From Bdellovibrionales bacterium (GTDB taxonomy: Bacteria; Bdellovibrionota; UBA2361; JAGRAS01): a stretch of DNA of 12,546 nucleotides. The stretch covers positions 1-12,546 of the forward strand of contig JAGRAS010000014.1 in NCBI GenBank assembly GCA_020434465.1. The letters run 5' to 3'. The notes under the pieces are model-generated. The model had not been told where the DNA came from and did no database searches. It saw only the letters and a program-made list of their open reading frames with translations. The position numbers were made by a program, and so were the translations under genes. Positions 7,108 to 12,546 of the stretch are shown here, piece after piece. The stretch's first letter is position 1. Each line of letters begins with the position of its first letter.

Positions 7108-8802
7108 ATGAACTCTCGAATTGGAGAACTTCTAGTTCGTTCTGGAATTATTAATTCCGAACAACTTACAAAAGCAAATGATGAGATTAAAACTCATGGC
7201 GGCTTTGTTGGTACACATCTAGTAAAGCTTGGCTTCGTAGAACTAGAAGACTTGTTAAATATTATAAGTAAACAATATAGCGTTCCAATTGTAGAATTAG
7301 AAGAATATAAGTTTGAGGAAGATTTACTACAGTTAATTCCGCAAAATCTATCTATGAAGCATGGAGTGCTCCCAATTCTAAAAAAAGGGAACGTATTAAC
7401 TGTTGCAATGATTGATCCTTCTAACATCGTTGCCTTAAACGACATAAAATTTATTACTGGGTTAGATATCAGTGTAGCAGTAACTGACGAAATAACATTA
7501 AAGAAAAAACAAGAAGTTTTATTTGAGTCTCAAATTTCATATGACAGTATTTTTGAAGACTTTGATCCAGAAGACGTAGAAGTTGTAGATACAAGTGATG
7601 ATATAAATATTAATGAGCTTGAAAAAGCTTCCGAAGACGCTCCTGTTGTAAAGCTTGTAAATGCAATTTTAACTGATGCAATAAAAAAAGGGGCTTCAGA
7701 TATTCATCTTGAGCCATATGAAAAATCATTCAGAGTAAGATTTAGAATTGATGGGGTGCTCTACGAGATAATGAAGCCCCCAATGAAGTTAAAAAACGCC
7801 ATTACTTCTCGTATCAAAATAATGTCTGAATTGGACATAGCAGAGCGTAGGCTTCCGCAGGACGGTAGAATAAAATTAAAGCTTGGAAACAGGAAAGAAA
7901 TGGATTTTCGTGTAAACGTACTGCCAACATTATTTGGCGAAAAAGTAGTTTTGCGTTTACTTGATAAATCTAATTTACAGTTAGATTTGAAAAAACTTGG
8001 TTTCAATCCAACTCAAGAAAAGTTTTTCTTAGAAGGAATTACTAAACCTTATGGAATGGTTTTAGTTACTGGCCCAACTGGATCTGGAAAAACTACAACT
8101 CTATATTCTGCATTAGCAGAGCTTAACAAAACCACAACAAATATTAGTACTGCTGAAGATCCTGTGGAGTTTAACTTACATGGCATTAACCAAGCTCAAA
8201 TGCATGAAGATATAGGATTCAATTTCGCTGCGGCTTTAAGATCATTTTTGCGGCAAGACCCAGATATCATTATGGTGGGTGAAATTAGAGACTATGAAAC
8301 TGCAGAAATTTCTATCAAAGCTTCATTGACTGGTCACTTAGTCTTATCAACCTTGCATACTAATGATGCTCCATCCAGCATTAACCGTTTGCTTAACATG
8401 GGAGTAGAGCCATTTCTAGTGGCTTCTTCAATCAACACTATTCTTGCTCAAAGACTTGCTAGAAAAGTTTGCCCCGATTGTGGTGAAACAGTTGAAGTCA
8501 ATCCCGAAGTATTAGTAAACATTGGAATTCCACCAGAAGAAGCAAAACATATTACAATAAGACAAGGTTCAGGCTGCGATACTTGTTCTGGCACCGGCTA
8601 CAAGGGTCGTATCGCCTTGTATGAAGTTCTTCCAATGAGTGAAGAAATCAAAGAGTTTGTGCTAAACGGCGCAACTTCGGCTGAAATTAAGCGCGAAGCT
8701 GTAAGACTTGGAATGCTTACTTTAAGACAATCTGGTTTAGATGCTCTTAAAGCAGGGATTACAACAATTGAAGAAGTTTTAAGAGTTACTGCAAACGAAT
8801 AA
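7108..8802 (+). CDS. pilB: Type IV pilus assembly ATPase PilB
   Basis: PilB is the cytoplasmic hexameric ATPase that drives pilin polymerisation from the inner-membrane platform PilC. The 564-residue product has an N-terminal MshEN/GSPII_E_N domain (about 1-145), the second N-domain (about 180-290) and the C-terminal secretion ATPase core. Motifs are Walker A GPTGSGKT (322-329), the Asp box AEDPVE (349-354), Walker B around DPDIIMVGEIRD (384-395), the His box GHLVLSTLHTND (409-420) and a four-Cys zinc site (Cys455, 458, 490, 493), which separates PilB from PilT. The MshEN domain starts RIGELLVRSGIINSEQL, like c-di-GMP-binding copies. Its second repeat has Phe where the first Arg-type position would be, so binding is uncertain. 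The ATG at 7108 is preceded by AAGGGAAG. It is the first gene of a pilB-pilC-activator operon. Confidence 0.96.
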   Translation: MNSRIGELLVRSGIINSEQLTKANDEIKTHGGFVGTHLVKLGFVELEDLLNIISKQYSVPIVELEEYKFEEDLLQLIPQNLSMKHGVLPILKKGNVLTVAMIDPSNIVALNDIKFITGLDISVAVTDEITLKKKQEVLFESQISYDSIFEDFDPEDVEVVDTSDDININELEKASEDAPVVKLVNAILTDAIKKGASDIHLEPYEKSFRVRFRIDGVLYEIMKPPMKLKNAITSRIKIMSELDIAERRLPQDGRIKLKLGNRKEMDFRVNVLPTLFGEKVVLRLLDKSNLQLDLKKLGFNPTQEKFFLEGITKPYGMVLVTGPTGSGKTTTLYSALAELNKTTTNISTAEDPVEFNLHGINQAQMHEDIGFNFAAALRSFLRQDPDIIMVGEIRDYETAEISIKASLTGHLVLSTLHTNDAPSSINRLLNMGVEPFLVASSINTILAQRLARKVCPDCGETVEVNPEVLVNIGIPPEEAKHITIRQGSGCDTCSGTGYKGRIALYEVLPMSEEIKEFVLNGATSAEIKREAVRLGMLTLRQSGLDALKAGITTIEEVLRVTANE

Positions 8803-8853
8803 GCAACTATTCTTATTTTTTTGCGATTAATTAAATTAGGTTTTTTTTAAAAT

Positions 8854-8859
8854 AAGGAG
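8854..8859 (+). promoter_or_regulatory. Strong ribosome binding site fixing the pilC GTG start
   Basis: AAGGAG followed six bases later by GTG at 8866 decides the pilC start, giving a product beginning [10 protein letters not shown], the standard PilC start. The 63-bp gap after pilB has T-runs but no terminator hairpin, so the genes are read together. Confidence 0.85.
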
Positions 8860-8865
8860 AAAACA

Positions 8866-10086
8866 GTGGCTGTTTACGTATGGGAAGGAAAAAACGCTCA
8901 AGGAAAAAAAGTAAGCGGAGAAATGGAAGCTCGTAATGTCCAGGCAGTATTTAATGCTCTTAAAGGACAAAGAATTACTCCAACAGCAAATAAAATAAAA
9001 GAAAAGGGTAAAGGCCTTGATATGGAAATCAAGATTCCTGGTATGGGGCCAAAAGTTAAGCCAAAGGATATTGTGATTTTCACAAGACAATTTGCTACAA
9101 TGGTGGATTCTGGACTCCCTATAGTTCAAGGCTTAGATATTCTAGCAAAACCTCATGATAACGTTGCGGTAAAAAATGTTCTTTTAGGTGTAAAGGAATC
9201 TGTAGAGCAAGGAGGAACTCTTGCAGAAGGCATGAAAAAATACCCAAAAGCTTTTGACGATCTATATTGCAATATGGTCGCTGCAGGTGAGAATGGTGGT
9301 ATTCTTGATATTATTCTTGATCGCCTCGCAATTCAGCTAGAAAAAACAATGAAGCTCAAACGCGAAGTAAAATCAGCAATGATTTACCCAGCAGTTGTTA
9401 TTAGCGCAGCAATTATTGTAACTACGGTTCTTTTAGTTTTTGTAATTCCTACATTTGCAGAGCTCTTTCAAGATTTCGGTTCTGCTCTACCACTGCCAAC
9501 TCAAATTGTTATTAACATGTCTAACTTTATGGTTGATAATTTTTTGATTATTTCGGGTACCTTTTTATTTGGAGCTGGTTCTTTTTTTAGATTTGCAAGA
9601 ACAGAAAGAGGTAAGGAAATAATACATCCAATACTTTTAAAGCTCCCAGTTTTTGGAGATATAATTAGAAAAGTTGCTGTTGCACGTTTTACGCGAACTC
9701 TAGGAACAATGATTAGCTCTGGGGTGCCTATTTTAGAGGCACTAAATATTTGCGCAAGAACAGCAGGGCATAAAGTTGTTGAGCGTGATGTTCAAAATGC
9801 ACGCGTAGCAATTTCTGAAGGTAAGTCAATGATTGAACCATTGAGCGAATCAGTTGTATTTCCACCAATGGTTGTTCAAATGATTGGGGTAGGTGAGTCA
9901 ACTGGTGCACTGGATGCAATGTTACAGAAGATTGCAGATTTTTATGAAGACGAGGTGGATAACGCAGTTTCAAGTATGAAACAACTTATTGAACCGATCA
10001 TGATTCTTACTCTTGGAGTTATCATCGGAGGTTTGATTATAGCAATGTATCTTCCAATATTCAAAATGGGACAGGTTGTTGGATAA
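8866..10086 (+). CDS. pilC: Type IV pilus inner-membrane platform protein PilC
   Basis: PilC is the polytopic inner-membrane protein on which the PilB ATPase acts to insert pilins. The 406-residue product is normal in length and contains two tandem T2SSF domains (about 72-196 and 275-398). Each starts with the family pattern [19 protein letters not shown] (72-90) or [19 protein letters not shown] (275-293) and carries a GE(N/S)xG turn (GENGG 141-145, GESTG 343-347). Membrane segments lie at about 172-195, 224-242 and 376-397. The N-terminal [19 protein letters not shown] motif is typical. The start is GTG with a strong AAGGAG. The retraction ATPase gene pilT, often found between pilB and pilC in deltaproteobacteria, is absent here. 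The next gene starts 2 nt after the stop. Confidence 0.97.
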   Translation: MAVYVWEGKNAQGKKVSGEMEARNVQAVFNALKGQRITPTANKIKEKGKGLDMEIKIPGMGPKVKPKDIVIFTRQFATMVDSGLPIVQGLDILAKPHDNVAVKNVLLGVKESVEQGGTLAEGMKKYPKAFDDLYCNMVAAGENGGILDIILDRLAIQLEKTMKLKREVKSAMIYPAVVISAAIIVTTVLLVFVIPTFAELFQDFGSALPLPTQIVINMSNFMVDNFLIISGTFLFGAGSFFRFARTERGKEIIHPILLKLPVFGDIIRKVAVARFTRTLGTMISSGVPILEALNICARTAGHKVVERDVQNARVAISEGKSMIEPLSESVVFPPMVVQMIGVGESTGALDAMLQKIADFYEDEVDNAVSSMKQLIEPIMILTLGVIIGGLIIAMYLPIFKMGQVVG

Positions 10087-10088
10087 AC

Positions 10089-12122
10089 ATGAACGCATCT
10101 AGACACAACTGGCTTGAATTACCAGAGGACAATAAAGTTCTTGGTGTAAGCAAACTTATTTCTGCTCGAATGTGCTTGCTCGGTCTAGTGCTAGCTGTTT
10201 CCTCATATTGTAGTTTTTACCAAGAACCACATATTAGGCAGTTAGTATCCCCTTTATATCTTCCTATAATATTAATCTTTGCTTTTAGTATCCTAAGTAG
10301 TCTTTGGGTAAAACAAAAATCAGTCGGCAATATATTCTTATGTATTCAAGTTATAGTCGATATTTCAATAATAACTGGAATCATCTGGGTTACTGGCGGG
10401 GCTATTAGTCCGTTTTTATTTTTGTATTTACCACTTGTAATGATGACTAGTCTTTTAATTTCAAGAAGACTTAGCGTTCTGCTAGCGGTTTTTACTGGCA
10501 CTGCTTATGGAGTTTTAACTTGGGGCATGGTCCAAGGTTTTATTCCAACTGCAAATGGTTTACCCGCTGCTGAATCGCCAGCTAACGGTTATATTCTTCA
10601 ACTAGTAGCTTTATATTCAGCACTAATACTTGTTTCTGTTTTAACGCAATTTCTAAAAGATCAATTAACTACAAGTAGGCAGCTTATTAAACAATCAGAG
10701 CATGACTTGTTTACCGCTAATCATATTCAGCAAGCGCTTGTAAGTGGCATGCCAGACGGCATTATGATGCTTGGGATTGATGAAACTATTACTAATATCA
10801 ATCAAGCTGCTTGTGAACTTTTAAATATTGAAGCAAGTTTTGCTGAGGGAAAAACAATTGATAAATTACTTGATAATATCGATACAAGCTTTGAAGTTAA
10901 GAAGCTCGAGAAAGACATAGAAAAAAGTGTTGAAGAGATTAAAATTAAACCACTGCAAACAAAAAAAATCATTACTCTAGCTTCACATAAGCAAAAAATA
11001 TTTAACGATAAAAATGAAATTACTGGTTCTTTAATAGTTTTTCAAAACATAACAAAACTTAGAACTGTTGAGCAGCAACTTGAAATGCAAGAACGCATGG
11101 CTCGCATGTTAATTGAAAGTGGCAAGGAAACAGGCCCAACTTACACAAAAATTAAGAGCTTTGTTGGCGAAAGTCCAATAATGCAAAAAGTTTTTAAGTT
11201 AATCGAAAAAGTTGCATTATCTGAAGCTACAGTGCTCGTGCAAGGTGAGTCAGGCACTGGAAAAGAGTTAGTTGCTAAAGCAATACATCATGGCAGTCCA
11301 AGAAGCGGCAATCCATTCATTGCTGTTAACTGCGGTGCAATACCAGATACATTGATTGAATCAGAACTCTTTGGTCACAAAAAAGGTTCTTTTACAGGTG
11401 CTGATAGTGATCATGTTGGACTATTTAGACAAGCAAGTGGCGGAACGATTTTTCTTGATGAAATTGGCGAGCTGCCAATTCAAGTTCAAGCCAAAATTTT
11501 ACGCGCACTGCAAGAAAAGTCTGTCAGGCCAGTTGGAGGCGATAAAGATATTCCTGTTGATGTAAGAATAGTCGCTGCAACAAATAAAAATCTCAGATTA
11601 GAAGTTGAAAAAGGTGAATTTAGAGAAGATTTATTTTATAGACTAAATGTAATTGGAATAAAACTACCAAGACTTGCAGATAGAAAAGAAGACATCCCGC
11701 TTTTAGTAAATTCAATTCTTACTAAACTTGTAAAAGGTGATGGCTTATTACCAGTCGTTACCCCAACTACAATGAAACTACTTCTTGAATATAATTATCC
11801 AGGTAATGTACGCGAACTTGAAAATATACTGGAAAGAGCGCTTGTTTTTGGTAGAGACGCAATATTACCAGAGCATCTTCCAGATTCCGTAATGAAAAAT
11901 AACAAGCAAGAAGTATATACCGAGCCAACTCAGATATTAATTGATGAGCAAATTGAATTCCCGCTAAGCTTGGATCAAGTCTTAGCTAAGGTTGAAAGAA
12001 AATATCTTGAAGCTGCATTGATCAAAACAAAGGGTGCCAAGAAAAGAGCTGCAAATTTGCTTGGAATAAACTTCAGATCTTTTAGATACAGATTACAAAA
12101 ATATGAAATTGGTGATGAGTAA
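10089..12122 (+). CDS. Membrane-anchored PilS-PilR-type fusion: 6TM-PAS-sigma54 AAA+ activator-Fis HTH
   Basis: The 677-residue product combines two proteins that are normally separate. Residues 25-188 hold about six membrane helices, including the PilS-type stretch [16 protein letters not shown] (102-117). Residues about 204-322 form a PAS domain ([13 protein letters not shown] at 219-231), followed by a short helix [12 protein letters not shown] (329-340), which in PilS leads into the H-box. No histidine kinase core follows. Instead the sequence enters [11 protein letters not shown] (358-368), the start of a sigma54 AAA+ domain with Walker A GESGTGKE (386-393), the sigma54-contacting loop GSFTGA (433-438, for GAFTGA), Walker B GTIFLDEI (452-459), arginine-finger region REDLFYRL (512-519) and [11 protein letters not shown] (570-580). 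The Fis-type HTH (about 648-674) ends [18 protein letters not shown], close to PilR. The receiver domain is absent too. All ATPase and sigma54 motifs are intact, so I infer a working one-component membrane activator. Likely targets are the repeated dyads near pilB and at 12267. Confidence 0.93.
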   Translation: MNASRHNWLELPEDNKVLGVSKLISARMCLLGLVLAVSSYCSFYQEPHIRQLVSPLYLPIILIFAFSILSSLWVKQKSVGNIFLCIQVIVDISIITGIIWVTGGAISPFLFLYLPLVMMTSLLISRRLSVLLAVFTGTAYGVLTWGMVQGFIPTANGLPAAESPANGYILQLVALYSALILVSVLTQFLKDQLTTSRQLIKQSEHDLFTANHIQQALVSGMPDGIMMLGIDETITNINQAACELLNIEASFAEGKTIDKLLDNIDTSFEVKKLEKDIEKSVEEIKIKPLQTKKIITLASHKQKIFNDKNEITGSLIVFQNITKLRTVEQQLEMQERMARMLIESGKETGPTYTKIKSFVGESPIMQKVFKLIEKVALSEATVLVQGESGTGKELVAKAIHHGSPRSGNPFIAVNCGAIPDTLIESELFGHKKGSFTGADSDHVGLFRQASGGTIFLDEIGELPIQVQAKILRALQEKSVRPVGGDKDIPVDVRIVAATNKNLRLEVEKGEFREDLFYRLNVIGIKLPRLADRKEDIPLLVNSILTKLVKGDGLLPVVTPTTMKLLLEYNYPGNVRELENILERALVFGRDAILPEHLPDSVMKNNKQEVYTEPTQILIDEQIEFPLSLDQVLAKVERKYLEAALIKTKGAKKRAANLLGINFRSFRYRLQKYEIGDE

Positions 12123-12230
12123 GCTCTAAAAATTCTTTTTTTAATTAACTTTCCTAAGTATTATTGCTTGATAATAGTAATTTATTAACTGCCTGTTTTT
12201 ACTAAGTAAATCGTCTTTCTTTAAATGAAT

Positions 12231-12260
12231 CTTCAGCTAAATTAGTACATCTAATTGAAG
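12231..12260 (+). repeat. Imperfect hairpin after the activator gene
   Basis: CTTCA plus ATTAG on the left pair with CTAAT plus TGAAG on the right, giving a 10-bp stem with a 5-nt bulge (GCTAA) and the loop TACAT. There is no T-run after it, so it is not a classical terminator; it may mark a processed 3' end or be chance. Confidence 0.3.
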
Positions 12261-12266
12261 CGTAGG

Positions 12267-12283
12267 GTGACAATTATTGTCAC
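12267..12283. promoter_or_regulatory. Operator-like dyad, copy 3 (perfect)
   Basis: GTGACAATTATTGTCAC is a perfect inverted repeat with 8-bp arms around one base. It matches the 17-bp core GTGACA-N5-TGTCAC of the copy before pilB (6925-6941). Its centre lies about 138 bp before the predicted sigma54 start near 12413, a normal enhancer distance for an AAA+ activator. Confidence 0.75.
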
Positions 12284-12285
12284 AA

Positions 12286-12302
12286 GTGCCGAAATTGGTC
12301 CC
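12286..12302. promoter_or_regulatory. Operator-like dyad, copy 4 (degraded)
   Basis: GTGCCGAAATTGGTCCC begins with the same GTGCCGA as the degraded copy at 6980 and keeps a GTC in the right arm. It lies 19 bp centre-to-centre from the perfect copy, just under two helical turns, which would suit side-by-side binding of two dimers. Confidence 0.4.
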
Positions 12303-12386
12303 TACATTCGACTGTTGAAGCTTTGATGATCTTTATTAAGTATTTAATATTACATCAAGTTTTAAAAAGTTCTTAACTTTTTTGTT

Positions 12387-12403
12387 TTGGCATTCGAATT
12401 GCT
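12387..12403 (+). promoter_or_regulatory. Sigma54 (-24/-12) promoter
   Basis: TTGGCATTCGAATTGCT fits the sigma54 consensus TGGCAC-N5-TTGCW with one mismatch (T for the second C of GGCAC). The invariant GG (12389-12390) and GC (12401-12402) are separated by exactly 10 bp. Transcription should start near 12413. Sigma54 promoters need an AAA+ activator, and one is encoded directly upstream. Confidence 0.8.
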
Positions 12404-12412
12404 CTACTTGAA

Positions 12413-12531
12413 GTTAGGTAAAATCGCATACTGTCCTATTTTGTTTGATTTTGTAAGGATGAAAGAAAATAGGGCGGAAGGCGGTTGGACAATATTAGTA
12501 GTAGTTTCTAGGCGATTTTGCCTAGGTTTTT
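12413..12531 (+). ncRNA. Predicted sigma54-driven structured RNA, about 118 nt
   Basis: Predicted between the sigma54 start and the intrinsic terminator. A 12-bp stem pairs 12431-12442 with 12466-12477 (two G-U pairs) around a 23-nt loop that exposes GTAAGGATGA, close to the CsrA/RsmA-type ARGGAUG target. Two more GGA motifs follow at 12476-12478 and 12487-12489. The 5' segment TAGGTAAAATCGC (12415-12427) can pair over 13 positions, with one G-U, with GCGATTTTGCCTA (12512-12524). That pairing would compete with the terminator hairpin. So it may be a stand-alone small RNA closed by an end-to-end helix, or a leader in which termination is regulated. I do not recognise it as a known riboswitch family; it lacks the c-di-GMP GEMM core motifs. 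The 5' end is inferred. Confidence 0.55.
12508..12531 (+). terminator. Intrinsic terminator
   Basis: CTAGGC (12508-12513) and GCCTAG (12520-12525) form a perfect 6-bp stem with loop GATTTT, extendable by a T-G pair, followed by TTTTT (12527-12531). It closes the predicted short sigma54 transcript. Confidence 0.75.
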
Positions 12532-12546
12532 AACCCATTTAATTAT

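Larger units (their letters stand above)
12123..12546. other. Non-coding region after the activator gene
   Basis: These 424 bp contain no convincing protein gene on either strand. From left to right they hold an AT-rich stretch without a clear terminator for the pil operon, an imperfect hairpin (12231-12260), two operator-like dyads, a strong sigma54 promoter, and a structured transcribed stretch ending in an intrinsic terminator. In relatives this position after pilR is commonly occupied by pilA; a pilA could begin just past the edge. Confidence 0.75.

Noticed and set aside
12198..12210. Palindrome TTTACT-A-AGTAAA as an operator
   Set aside because: It is short, made almost only of A and T, and has no second copy in the window; such palindromes are expected by chance in DNA of this composition.
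12414..12525. Small mobile element flanked by inverted repeats (12415-12427 and 12512-12524)
   Set aside because: No target-site duplication is visible. The left repeat starts right at the predicted sigma54 transcription start and the right one is a terminator with a T-run, so RNA structure is the simpler explanation.
12413..12531. c-di-GMP (GEMM) riboswitch, as found before pilA in Geobacter relatives
   Set aside because: The position would fit, but I cannot find the conserved GEMM core segments or its two-helix layout. A covariance-model search would settle it.
12459..12533. A 24-codon open frame starting at ATG 12459 in the predicted RNA
   Set aside because: The AAGG before it directly abuts the ATG, so there is no usable spacing for a ribosome binding site. 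The frame ends inside the terminator's T-run and the peptide has no recognisable character. The pairing pattern explains the stretch better as RNA.

Overview
The window is AT-rich DNA (about two thirds A+T). It looks like a diderm bacterium of the former Deltaproteobacteria or a neighbouring lineage (Desulfobacterota, Bdellovibrionota or SAR324-like). The reasons are an RpoH with a clear RpoH box, a pilB-pilC-pilS/R-type cluster, and a cytochrome c maturation cluster whose CcmE carries Cys-x3-Tyr instead of the usual heme-binding His. The lineage is an inference from gene content; no marker in the window fixes a genus.

Left half, minus strand, read from about 6864 down to 1: rpoH, a periplasmic or membrane-anchored LytM/M23-like protein, ccmE, ccmF, ccmA, ccmB and ccmC (cut by the window edge). 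Genes overlap or nearly touch at every junction except an 88-bp gap between the M23-like gene and ccmE, so this is probably one long transcript or two. The Ccm proteins form the System I machinery: CcmABC load heme onto the chaperone CcmE, and CcmF ligates heme to apocytochrome c. The Cys-type CcmE points to the 'System I*' variant. The M23-like protein has lost its zinc ligands and is probably a pseudoenzyme.

Centre, 6748-7107: a 360-bp divergent control region. It has a plausible sigma70-type promoter for rpoH on the minus strand. On the plus side there are two 17-bp dyads (GTGACA-N5-TGTCAC and a degraded copy), a sigma54-like element lacking its -12 GC, and overlapping inverted repeats in the pilB leader.

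Right half, plus strand: pilB (type IV pilus assembly ATPase), pilC (inner-membrane platform) and a 677-residue fusion. The fusion joins the membrane and PAS input half of a PilS-type sensor directly to the AAA+ and Fis-HTH half of a PilR-type sigma54 activator. The kinase core and the receiver domain that would normally lie between them are absent. pilT is not found between pilB and pilC.

Right end, 12123-12546: no convincing protein gene. It holds a perfect and a degraded copy of the same 17-bp dyad seen before pilB, then a near-perfect sigma54 promoter about 120 bp downstream. After that comes a stretch of about 118 nt that folds well and ends in an intrinsic terminator. The arrangement suggests that the fused activator binds the dyads and drives both the pil operon and a short structured RNA, which is either a free small RNA or the attenuator leader of a gene (perhaps pilA) just beyond the edge. 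The fused activator, its repeated operator and the sigma54-driven structured RNA are the most novel part of the window.
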